Below are positions 6,180 to 12,389 of a stretch of DNA of 26,791 bases, one piece after another. The notes beneath the pieces are model-generated. The model saw only the letters and a program-made list of their open reading frames with translations, was not told where the DNA came from and searched no databases. The first letter of the stretch is position 1. Every line of letters starts with the position of its first letter. The position numbers and the translations under genes were made by a program. Origin of the DNA: CALREA01 sp041674865 (lineage in GTDB: Bacteria > Patescibacteriota > Gracilibacteria > UBA1369 > UBA12463); contig JBAYUX010000012.1 of assembly GCA_041674865.1 (NCBI GenBank), positions 1 through 26,791 on the forward strand, read 5' to 3'.

Positions 6180-7275
6180 GGAATTACGAGAACGCTTTGG
6201 TTCACGGGATTTGGAGGTTCTTTATATTGGCTCTGAAAAGGGACCTGAGGCGAAGTTGTGTGCTCGGTATGGCATTCCATTTCGATCTATTGCGACCGGA
6301 AAGTTGCGACGATATTTTGCATGGGAAAATTTTACCGATCCATTTCGGGTGATAAAGGGCGTGTATGATGCGTGGAATATTTTGCGTGAATGGCGGCCTG
6401 ATGTTGTTTTTAGCAAAGGTGGATTTGTGAGTGCACCTGTGGTTTTGGCGGCGGCCCGTTTGGGTGTGCCCGTTATTTTACACGAGGCAGATGTAACTCC
6501 TGGACTGGCAAATAAATTCTGTGCACGATTTGCAAAAGTCGTGTGCGTGAGTTGGGAAGAGACGATGACGTATTTTCCTGATCGCGTGGCGGCGAAGAAA
6601 ATTTTGTTAACTGGGATGCCGGTGCGCCGCGAGCTTGCGAGCGGCGTTGCTGAACGCGGACGCGAATTCCTTGGATTTGATGGCCGTAAGCCAATCTTAC
6701 TCGTTATGGGTGGAAGTCTTGGAGCGGCAAGCGTGAACGCACTCGTACGAAAAGTTTTACCAAAGTTGTTGAAAGATTTTGATGTTGTCCATGTCGTCGG
6801 TGCTGGTGTTATGAAGGATACGAATGAGACAAAAAATGTGAATGATATGAGCAATACATATGATGTAACCCAAAATATTCAACCTGGATATCGCGCATTT
6901 CCATACTTACAGGATGAACTTTTTGATGTGTACGCGTGCAGTGATGTGGTCGTAAGTCGTGCTGGCGCAAGCGCGCTTGCGGAGCTGTGTGTTCTTGGAA
7001 AACCAAGTGTTCTCATTCCTCTTGGTTCGTCACAAAGTCGTGGTGATCAGATTGTGAATGCGGAAATTTTATCTGCGGCTGGTGCCGCTGAAGTGTATGT
7101 GTCGGATTGGAGCGAACCTTCGAAGTTCATCGAGATGGTTTGTGTGCTCGGACATGGTGAAGAAGGTGCACGAAAACGCTCCGCACTTTCAAAAGGAATG
7201 CAGGTATTCGGCGCGCGCCACAGGCGCGCGGCCGGTCAGATTGCAGAAGTCATTATGGGGGTGTTTCAGTACTAA
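6115..7275 (+). CDS. murG: UDP-N-acetylglucosamine:lipid I N-acetylglucosaminyltransferase
   Basis: GT28 enzyme that transfers GlcNAc from UDP-GlcNAc to lipid I, making lipid II at the inner face of the membrane. The 386 residues include the N-terminal glycine loop T-G-G-G-T-A-G-H-V-L-P (6-16; most MurG have G-T-G-G-H), S-K-G-G-F-V-S-A-P-V-V, and H-E-A-D-V-T-P-G-L-A-N-K. The C-terminal domain has V-M-G-G-S-L-G-A-A-S-V-N and the donor-binding block V-V-S-R-A-G-A-S-A-L-A-E-L. A short Asn/Thr/Lys-rich insert lies near residues 238-250. The start codon sits inside the ftsW 3' end, so translation may be coupled; lipid II made here is the FtsW substrate. A GC-rich perfect hairpin (7213-7229) is embedded near the 3' end, and the stop codon lies within a terminator-like stem. 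Confidence 0.95.
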   Translation: MRVVLTGGGTAGHVLPNIAVIEELRERFGSRDLEVLYIGSEKGPEAKLCARYGIPFRSIATGKLRRYFAWENFTDPFRVIKGVYDAWNILREWRPDVVFSKGGFVSAPVVLAAARLGVPVILHEADVTPGLANKFCARFAKVVCVSWEETMTYFPDRVAAKKILLTGMPVRRELASGVAERGREFLGFDGRKPILLVMGGSLGAASVNALVRKVLPKLLKDFDVVHVVGAGVMKDTNETKNVNDMSNTYDVTQNIQPGYRAFPYLQDELFDVYACSDVVVSRAGASALAELCVLGKPSVLIPLGSSQSRGDQIVNAEILSAAGAAEVYVSDWSEPSKFIEMVCVLGHGEEGARKRSALSKGMQVFGARHRRAAGQIAEVIMGVFQY

Positions 7276-7291
7276 AAAGACACCCGTTTTT
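7259..7291 (+). terminator. Intrinsic terminator overlapping the murG stop
   Basis: Stem GGGTGT (7259-7264) with ACACCC (7280-7285), extendable by T-A pairs past a bulged G, then G and five T (7287-7291). The murG TAA (7273-7275) lies in the loop. Confidence 0.6.
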
Positions 7292-7379
7292 CCAGCAACT
7301 TCATAATGACTTACCTGCCTGGATGCGAAAAGGATTGCGTGCTATGACTCTATTTGACTTTAGCTACAATTCTGGCCTA

Positions 7380-7413
7380 TTCAGAAATTTCGGCGCCGAA
7401 ATTTTCAGCTTCA
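7380..7413. repeat. 34-bp palindromic dispersed repeat, copy 1 (intergenic)
   Basis: This sequence matches 26170-26203 at 33 of 34 positions in the same orientation; the single mismatch is at position 4. Its core AAATTTCGGCGCCGAAATTT (7385-7404) is a perfect 20-bp palindrome, and the block extends as a near-palindrome to CAG on the right. It lies in the 258-bp gap between murG and the glycosyltransferase gene. The second copy is inside the HNH gene. Confidence 0.8.
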
Positions 7414-7521
7414 AAAATGCCGATTTCCAAGACATAAGATGATTAAACTCCTAAGTGCAATAATGTAAAGGTATCGATTATTGAAAACTGGTACATTTTT
7501 AGCTCAGCGTGGCCGCTCGTG

Positions 7522-7527
7522 TATACT
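7522..7527 (+). promoter_or_regulatory. -10 element of the glycosyltransferase gene
   Basis: TATACT is followed by six bases (atgccc) and then ATG at 7534. This position would give a leaderless mRNA and decides the start codon. The -35 region is poor. Confidence 0.5.
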
Positions 7528-7533
7528 ATGCCC

Positions 7534-8775
7534 ATGATGACGCATACATCTACATACAACTCTTCCACTACTACGCTTTCAAAAAAAATCGGTATCAACG
7601 GCTGGTTTCTCCAATTTCCTTTTACGGGAATTGGACAGTATACGATTCAGCTGCTGAAGGAATTTTCGAAAATCACAGAAAGTGACTCGTCGAACTCCCT
7701 GCAATTTATCATCGCCGTTCCCAATGAAACGTGCATCACTCGATTACAGGAAGCGGGAGTTACACTACCGATTCAGGTCATTCCAACCCTCCCTTGGGGA
7801 GGAAAAAGTATTCAAAAACATTACTGGGAGCAAATACAGATGCCGAGATTTTTCGAGAATGAGGCATTTGAACATACTGGTTCCGACCTCGTCTGGCTGC
7901 CGTATCCTTGCGTGAACTGGTTTGGTACAAAAAAATATCAGACGATCATAACGGTTCACGATACAATTCCGTACATGATGAAAGAATATTGGAACGGTCC
8001 GCTTTCTGCGCTTGCTCATGCGATGAGCCGACGTTCGGTGAAAAAATCTGATGCCATTATTACGGTTTCAGAAACATCTGCGAATGACATTGTGCGTGTG
8101 TGCGAAGTCCCGCGTGAAAAAATACATGTGATATATAACGGTGTTTCCGAGGTTTTCCTGAAGAAATCTGACGATGCGCTTATCGAAGAAACGCTGGAAA
8201 AATATGGACTCACAGCTGGTGCATACTTTCTCTATGTTGGTGGATACGATCCGAGAAAACGCACTGCGGAACTTGTTAATTCATATATGCAATTTGCGAA
8301 TAAAGATGATGATCGCGACGATCATGAAAATGACAGTCATGATATTCGTCCAACGATCCCCCTCGTCCTCGTTGGAAATCCACCAGTGGCACTCCTTCAA
8401 TCTCCAAACATCATCTCAACCGGCTTCCTTGAAGAGCCAGAACTCAATACGCTCTACGATGGAGCTCGTGCATTCGTTCATTTTTCTCAGATGGAGGGAT
8501 TTAATATTCCGCTTGCCCAGGCGCTTATCAAAGGCATTCCATGTGGAATTTCTGACACGGCTATCCACCATGAAATTGCGGGTGATGCTGCGAGATATGT
8601 CGATCCGAGCGATCAGAATGCGACGAAAATTTTCTGGAACACCGTGTGTGATGAAAAAAAATATGCACCGTATAATTCCGAAACATTCCGCCAAAAATAC
8701 TCCTGGAAAAAAAGCTCCACCTCTCATCTAGAACTTTTTCGCAGTATGCAGCGCGCCGATACCCTGTTACCATAG
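7534..8775 (+). CDS. GT4-family glycosyltransferase
   Basis: A 413-residue GT-B enzyme. The N-terminal acceptor domain begins K-K-I-G-I-N-G-W-F-L with the loop F-T-G-I-G-Q-Y-T. W-E-Q-I and V-H-D-T-I-P-Y are typical of GT4 mannosyl/rhamnosyl-type enzymes, as is S-D-A-I-I-T-V-S-E-T-S. The donor domain has Y-N-G-V, L-Y-V-G-G-Y-D-P-R-K-R and M-E-G-F-N-I-P-L-A-Q-A-L. The GT4 E-x7-E motif is E-x7-Q here (E321, Q329), which removes the second acidic residue that usually contacts the nucleotide sugar. An acidic, His/Asp-rich insert lies near residues 257-270 (8301-8345). I chose ATG 7534 because the promoter -10 overlaps the upstream GTG at 7519 and the ATG at 7528. The product is probably a surface glycan or glycolipid; donor and acceptor cannot be told. 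Confidence 0.88.
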   Translation: MMTHTSTYNSSTTTLSKKIGINGWFLQFPFTGIGQYTIQLLKEFSKITESDSSNSLQFIIAVPNETCITRLQEAGVTLPIQVIPTLPWGGKSIQKHYWEQIQMPRFFENEAFEHTGSDLVWLPYPCVNWFGTKKYQTIITVHDTIPYMMKEYWNGPLSALAHAMSRRSVKKSDAIITVSETSANDIVRVCEVPREKIHVIYNGVSEVFLKKSDDALIEETLEKYGLTAGAYFLYVGGYDPRKRTAELVNSYMQFANKDDDRDDHENDSHDIRPTIPLVLVGNPPVALLQSPNIISTGFLEEPELNTLYDGARAFVHFSQMEGFNIPLAQALIKGIPCGISDTAIHHEIAGDAARYVDPSDQNATKIFWNTVCDEKKYAPYNSETFRQKYSWKKSSTSHLELFRSMQRADTLLP

Positions 8776-8779
8776 CGCC

Positions 8780-9007
8780 ATGAGTACTCTCTTTTACCTT
8801 GTCGTCATCGCAAATGCCATCTCGCTTGGGTTTCTCTATATGAACCTCTCGCGATTTCGCACCCTTCTCAAGAAGAGTCACTTCGAGGAGTCAAAATATA
8901 CCCTTCTTTTTGGCTTCGTTCACCCTGGAATATATCAATTCTGCTACGCCCTGAACGTACTTGTATTTGGAGTTTTTCTCATTCTCCTTACTCTCTCATT
9001 CTCATAA
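8780..9007 (+). CDS. Small two-helix membrane protein, unknown
   Basis: A 75-residue protein I do not recognise. It has two hydrophobic segments, about residues 3-20 (L-F-Y-L-V-V-I-A-N-A-I-S-L-G-F-L) and 52-73 (Q-F-C-Y-A-L-N-V-L-V-F-G-V-F-L-I-L-L-T). A basic, charged stretch of about 30 residues joins them. It starts 4 bp after the glycosyltransferase stop and ends 2 bp before the PH-domain protein, so it is likely co-transcribed with one or both. TACCAT, preceded by TGt, lies exactly 6 nt before its ATG, so it may also have its own leaderless promoter inside the end of the upstream gene. Tight spacing and membrane character support a real gene. Confidence 0.7.
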   Translation: MSTLFYLVVIANAISLGFLYMNLSRFRTLLKKSHFEESKYTLLFGFVHPGIYQFCYALNVLVFGVFLILLTLSFS

Positions 9008-9009
9008 CT

Positions 9010-9558
9010 ATGCCGGATCAGCCATCACAAAAAGATCTGCACTTTCGAGGGCAAAGTCCTAATGAGAAAATATTGGGATTTTATCGACAGCATTGGATTA
9101 CGCTTCTTCCGCTTTTTGCAACTTTTGCAGTTATCGTGGTGGTATTCTTTTTCGTTGCTATTAACTTTCCACAACTTCTTGCCTCACATGACAGCTCATT
9201 TTTTCGCTTTATCGCGTTCTTTGCCTGCATTCTTTTGCTCTACTTCCTTCACCACTCTTTTCTTCGTCTTGCTAAGCATCACCTCTCCGTTACGATTGTC
9301 ACGAATGAGCGGATTATTATTATTCATCGATCACTTTTCCTGATTAATGAAATGGAGATGATCGATTTGCGACATATTCAGGAGGTGAAGATTTTTCAAA
9401 TTGGCGTGATGCAAAATATTTTTCGATTTGGATCGCTTCATATCATTCTCTCGACGACGAGCGAAAACGTCCTTTTGGAGTTCGTTCCGAATCCCGACTT
9501 TCACTTCCGATTGATCAATAAAGTGCAGCAGGCCCTTCCAAATAGGACGGTTTCTTAA
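9010..9558 (+). CDS. Bacterial PH-domain (DUF304/YdbT-like) membrane protein
   Basis: The 182 residues start with a soluble region, K-I-L-G-F-Y-R-Q-H-W, common just before the first helix in this family. Two membrane segments follow (about 31-55 and 63-83). After them comes a cytoplasmic domain with V-T-N-E-R-I-I-I-I-H-R-S-L-F and a block reading D-L-R-H-I-Q-E-V-K-I-F-Q-I-G, then G-S-L-H-I-I-L-S-T-T. The N-E-R-I/DL-xx-I-Q-x-V pattern is that of bacterial PH domains (bPH_2). Their role is poorly known; some affect membrane stress or export. The gene lies 2 bp after the small membrane protein and 42 bp before the LemA-like gene, forming a small membrane-protein cluster. Confidence 0.78.
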   Translation: MPDQPSQKDLHFRGQSPNEKILGFYRQHWITLLPLFATFAVIVVVFFFVAINFPQLLASHDSSFFRFIAFFACILLLYFLHHSFLRLAKHHLSVTIVTNERIIIIHRSLFLINEMEMIDLRHIQEVKIFQIGVMQNIFRFGSLHIILSTTSENVLLEFVPNPDFHFRLINKVQQALPNRTVS

Positions 9559-9600
9559 ATTTAGTGGCCGTAATGGCTGATATTCTGTATTCTTTTCTCG

Positions 9601-10128
9601 ATGGAAAATCTCTTACAAAATCTCGTTGATCACTGGGTGACGATTCTTGCGGTTGTTATCATTGTTATTGCTGCGGCGACGGCGTATTTGATGTTTCTTT
9701 CGCGGCTGGAGCGACGTGTTCGAAAGGCTTGGCTCGACGTGTATGAGTGCTTTTTGTCGAGAAGTGACAAGGCTCCGCTTCTTGTGGAGTTCGTACGAGA
9801 CGGCATGAAAGACGGCATTCCAGATTACGAAAGTTTACTTGATGAACTCATTGTGGCTCGTGGTGCTACGGCAAATATGGCCCTTCCCGATGAGGCAAAA
9901 CGACTTGTAGAAAAATCCTTTGAAGAGGTTTTGTTACGTGTCATCGGTGAGACTTCGGAGCAAGCTGGTTTGAAAAAAAATGCTCACTTTCTTGCACTTT
10001 TGAAAGAGTTCGATGAGTGGAATTCTCGAGTTGAGCTCTTGATTGTCGCCTATTTACGCACGCTTCGCATCTACAAAGGCTTCGCTTTTGGCAGTACGCC
10101 GGAAGGGTATGGGGAGTTTGAGTATTAA
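9601..10128 (+). CDS. LemA-like membrane-anchored protein
   Basis: The 175 residues contain one N-terminal membrane segment (about 13-33) followed by a wholly helical domain. The pattern L-S-R-S-D-K-A-P-L-L-V-E-F-V, E-L-I-V-A-R-G-A-T-A-N-M and K-K-N-A-H-F-L-A-L-L-K-E-F-D-E-W-N-S-R follows the LemA order: L-x-R-R-x-D-L-I-P-N-L-V, then x-x-A-R-A, then K-A-N-x-x-F-x-x-L. Individual positions are much diverged and the C-terminus is short. LemA proteins have an extracellular N-terminus and unknown function. TATTCT (9588-9593) lies 7 nt before the ATG, so a leaderless start is plausible. It is followed 103 bp later by the kinase-like gene with its own promoter. Confidence 0.6.
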   Translation: MENLLQNLVDHWVTILAVVIIVIAAATAYLMFLSRLERRVRKAWLDVYECFLSRSDKAPLLVEFVRDGMKDGIPDYESLLDELIVARGATANMALPDEAKRLVEKSFEEVLLRVIGETSEQAGLKKNAHFLALLKEFDEWNSRVELLIVAYLRTLRIYKGFAFGSTPEGYGEFEY

Positions 10129-10192
10129 AGTTGTTGAACTAGGGGCGTTATCTTTTGGCGTTCTTTTAGCTTTGGATTGTCCCGATATCACA

Positions 10193-10220
10193 TGGACTTA
10201 TGCGTTTTTTATGCTATGAT
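10193..10220 (+). promoter_or_regulatory. Promoter of the kinase-like gene
   Basis: TGGACT (10193-10198) and TATGAT (10215-10220) are separated by 16 bp, with TGc before the -10 (extended -10). The predicted start leaves only about 4-5 nt before the ATG at 10232. Confidence 0.55.
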
Positions 10221-10231
10221 CTTGCTCCTAT

Positions 10232-11164
10232 ATGGATACTCCTAGCTATCAACCCGGGCAGCGCATCATTCTTGGACCATATGAGTGCGATATTGAGCAG
10301 CAGTTTGGTCAGAGCGATGCATATCTTTGCAGGACCCAGAGTCACGAAAAACCGCTAGTACTCAAATACCTTCCCTATGTTCGGGGACATGACCAGGGCG
10401 CTGATACCGGAAGACACCGGGTCCTTCTTGCTCAGCGTGCATTTTTCCTTTTTAAACAAGTACGATCATCTCTCGTTGCTGCAGGAATTCCGGATATGGT
10501 TTTTTGTGATGATGTACATCAACTTGTGGAATACGTACCTGGGGATGCCATTTCGGAAGGTAAAGATTACTCTCTGCAGGATATTCAATCTATTCTTCTT
10601 CGTATTATTGATCGAGTTTCCGCGCTTATGGAACATGGTCTCGTACATGGAGATCTCAAGACTGAAAATGTTATCACTTCGCGCGAAGATGATTTATCTA
10701 TTTCACCAACTACGACTCCTATAGATTTTAACCTTATGGGTGAGGCTGGAGGATCTCCTGGTGTCCTTGACGATTCTATTATGGGTACACCTTATTTTAT
10801 GCCTTCCGAGCAGGTATGCGGACGGTACTACCCAACGAGTGATGTTTTTACTACCGGCATGATCGCACTTGATACTCTTGCCAATTCCAGTAATTACGGT
10901 GTTAATTTTTTTGAGGTTCATAAGGATTATGATATCCTCCATGATCTTCTCGCGGGTCACGCATACCATACATGGATCCAACCAGATGCCCGACCATATC
11001 TCGAGAAGACCCTCTTTTCCCAGAAAGATATCGATACGCGTCTTGCCCGAGGCATTATTGATTTTTTCTTTGCCTGCACGCGGCACAATCCAAAAGATCG
11101 TCCTCAAAATGGTGAAGAGATGCGACAGATTTTGACGGATACGGGGAATATAACGGAGATTTAG
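10232..11164 (+). CDS. Hanks-type Ser/Thr protein kinase homologue
   Basis: The 310 residues span a kinase fold. The glycine loop is degenerate (Q-Q-F-G-Q-S-D-A-Y-L). The ATP-anchoring lysine is K45 (L-V-L-K-Y-L). The catalytic loop V-H-G-D-L-K-T-E-N (138-146) keeps D141 and N146. The metal-binding DFG is D-F-N at 165-167, so the aspartate is kept and the glycine lost. The activation segment continues G-T-P-Y-F-M-P-S-E-Q, where A-P-E is usual, and later S-D-V-F-T-T-G and H-N-P-K-D-R-P match subdomains IX and XI. Most catalytic residues remain, so activity is possible. There is no membrane segment or sensor domain, and no PP2C phosphatase or FHA partner is near. It sits between LemA-like and lexA and has its own promoter. 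Confidence 0.82.
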   Translation: MDTPSYQPGQRIILGPYECDIEQQFGQSDAYLCRTQSHEKPLVLKYLPYVRGHDQGADTGRHRVLLAQRAFFLFKQVRSSLVAAGIPDMVFCDDVHQLVEYVPGDAISEGKDYSLQDIQSILLRIIDRVSALMEHGLVHGDLKTENVITSREDDLSISPTTTPIDFNLMGEAGGSPGVLDDSIMGTPYFMPSEQVCGRYYPTSDVFTTGMIALDTLANSSNYGVNFFEVHKDYDILHDLLAGHAYHTWIQPDARPYLEKTLFSQKDIDTRLARGIIDFFFACTRHNPKDRPQNGEEMRQILTDTGNITEI

Positions 11165-11209
11165 TTTTGTTTTTGGTGAGCCATTTTGTACATGTTGTAT
11201 ACTTTTTTC

Positions 11210-11238
11210 TTGACGGTGAGTAAACGCTCACCTATACT
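11210..11238 (+). promoter_or_regulatory. lexA promoter with a palindrome filling the spacer (candidate LexA box)
   Basis: TTGACG (11210-11215) and TATACT (11233-11238) are separated by 17 bp. A perfect inverted repeat, GGTGAG-TAAACG-CTCACC (11215-11232), overlaps the last base of the -35 and ends directly before the -10. A repressor bound there would block RNA polymerase, which fits LexA autoregulation. It is unlike the E. coli (CTGT-N8-ACAG) or B. subtilis (GAAC-N4-GTTC) boxes. Another GGTGAG half-site lies at 11175-11180. Confidence 0.65.
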
Positions 11239-11262
11239 GTAGCTACTTTCACTTGCTGCCGT

Positions 11263-11886
11263 ATGAACATGCTCACTGAAAAACAGGAATTGATGCTTGG
11301 CATTATCAAAGAGTATCAATTGGAACATGGAACGTCGCCTACATTGCGTGAGTTACGCGAGGCGATGGGCGTAAGTTCTGATAACAGTGTTTTGAAACAT
11401 CTTGATGCGCTCGAAGAGAAAGGTTTTATTTCTCGACGAGAAGGTTCGCGAAGTATTGAGATGCTTGGCTCGGTCAAGCAGCGACTTGATACACCAAGTG
11501 AGTGTCGACTACCAGTTCTTGGGTTTGTGCCCGCGGGAGGGCCTGTTATGAGCGAAGAGTACATTTCTGAGTGGTACACCGTCGGTGAAGATATGGTTTA
11601 TCGAATGAAAGATTCATATATGCTTCAAGTTACTGGCGATAGCATGATCGATGCTGGCATTCAGGAAGGTGATTATGTTGTGGTTTGCGGATCGCTCGTT
11701 GGCAAGCCTGGCGATATTGTTATCGGACTCGTTGATAATCAAAATACCGTGAAGCGGTTGATGCGCGACAAAGAAGGTCGCATGTATTTGAAGCCTGAGA
11801 ATGCCAAGTATGGACCGATTTATGCGGATGATGAACTTCAAATTCAAGGCGTCGTTACCGGCTTAATCAGATTCTACAAGCGGTGA
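11263..11886 (+). CDS. lexA: LexA repressor
   Basis: SOS repressor that cleaves itself when stimulated by RecA filaments. The 207 residues have the N-terminal winged helix (L-T-E-K-Q-E-L-M-L with T-S-P-T-L-R-E-L and S-V-L-K-H-L-D-A-L-E-E-K-G). They also have the cleavage site A91-G92 in V-P-A-G-G-P-V, and the Ser-Lys dyad S127 (G-D-S-M-I-D-A-G) and K164 (T-V-K-R-L). Length and spacing are normal. ATG 11263 was used; a second ATG two codons later is also possible. The leader of about 18 nt has no Shine-Dalgarno sequence. The promoter carries a palindrome suited to self-repression. No other SOS gene is in the window. Confidence 0.95.
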   Translation: MNMLTEKQELMLGIIKEYQLEHGTSPTLRELREAMGVSSDNSVLKHLDALEEKGFISRREGSRSIEMLGSVKQRLDTPSECRLPVLGFVPAGGPVMSEEYISEWYTVGEDMVYRMKDSYMLQVTGDSMIDAGIQEGDYVVVCGSLVGKPGDIVIGLVDNQNTVKRLMRDKEGRMYLKPENAKYGPIYADDELQIQGVVTGLIRFYKR

Positions 11887-11930
11887 TAGTTAGTTCCATT
11901 TCGAATATATATTTCTAACCCTCTTTTTCC

Positions 11931-12134
11931 ATGAGCTTACTTTTCTTTTTGCACTCTTTGAGTCAGCCGGCACGACTTGCGTCACCTGCATTCACACGAC
12001 GAAGCATGTTCCAGAAAATTACTGGCATGCTATTTGCACCTATCGCTGAGCCGATGCGGCAGCGTGTTCGCCGCGACGTCCTATCTCGAAGGCGGAATCC
12101 GGATGGCTGCCATTTTCAGTTAAGGGCGCTGTAG
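11931..12134 (+). CDS. Possible small basic protein, doubtful
   Basis: A 67-codon frame in the 347-bp gap between lexA and the tRNA. It starts with a short hydrophobic stretch (M-S-L-L-F-F-L-H-S-L) and then becomes strongly basic (R-Q-R-V-R-R-D-V-L-S-R-R-R). I recognise no family. No convincing promoter or ribosome site precedes it, although an AT-rich run at about 11904-11914 could serve. It may be chance coding. The rest of this gap holds the tRNA promoter and leader, and nothing else was seen. Confidence 0.2.
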   Translation: MSLLFFLHSLSQPARLASPAFTRRSMFQKITGMLFAPIAEPMRQRVRRDVLSRRRNPDGCHFQLRAL

Positions 12135-12153
12135 TTTGCTTTGTTTTCGTCTT

Positions 12154-12180
12154 TTGAAACCCGTATTTTTGAGCTATAAT
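12154..12180 (+). promoter_or_regulatory. Promoter of tRNA-Thr
   Basis: TTGAAA (12154-12159) and a perfect TATAAT (12175-12180) are separated by 15 bp; shifting the -35 by one base (TTTGAA) gives 16. The predicted start is about 47 nt upstream of the mature tRNA. Confidence 0.55.
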
Positions 12181-12233
12181 CGGCTGGCTTTGGAGGGAAC
12201 AGCTCTTTTTGCGCCACTCCGCACACTTCAAAT

Positions 12234-12308
12234 GCCGCCCTAGCTCAGTGGTAGAGCATCGGTATCGTAAACCGAGGGTCATGGGTTCAAATCCCATGGG
12301 CGGCTCCA
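12234..12308 (+). tRNA. tRNA-Thr (anticodon CGT)
   Basis: A complete cloverleaf. The acceptor GCCGCCC (12234-12240) pairs with GGGCGGC (12298-12304). The D arm is GCTC/GAGC. The anticodon stem TCGGT/ACCGA has loop ATCGTAA, giving anticodon CGT (reads ACG). The variable loop is GGGTC, and the T arm is ATGGG/CCCAT with loop TTCAAAT. The discriminator base is T (12305) and CCA is encoded (12306-12308). The anticodon and the acceptor start agree with a threonine tRNA. No other tRNA adjoins it. Confidence 0.95.
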
Positions 12309-12333
12309 CTTAAAGCTGAATTATGCGTATTTT

Positions 12334-12361
12334 TTGACATATGCAACTAAAATAGTATAAT
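12334..12361 (+). promoter_or_regulatory. Near-consensus promoter of the amidohydrolase gene
   Basis: TTGACA (12334-12339) and TATAAT (12356-12361) are both perfect hexamers, separated by 16 bp. They lie 25 bp after the tRNA. The predicted start is near 12368 and the leader of about 22 nt has no clear Shine-Dalgarno sequence. It is among the best promoters in the window, suggesting strong expression. Confidence 0.75.
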
Positions 12362-12389
12362 CAACCTCTTAATAGGTTTTCATACGTTT

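Noticed and set aside
7519..7533. GTG 7519 or ATG 7528 as start of the glycosyltransferase
   Set aside because: The TATACT -10 lies at 7522-7527, so these codons would be upstream of or at the transcript start; ATG 7534 fits.
8174..8731. Plus-strand 185-codon frame inside the glycosyltransferase gene
   Set aside because: It overlaps a well-supported GT4 gene in another frame and shows Leu/Arg/Ser-biased shadow composition.
12040..12309. Minus-strand 89-codon frame opening M-E-P-P-M-G-F-E-P-M
   Set aside because: It is the translation of the antisense of the tRNA-Thr gene, a well-known false protein seen opposite many tRNAs.
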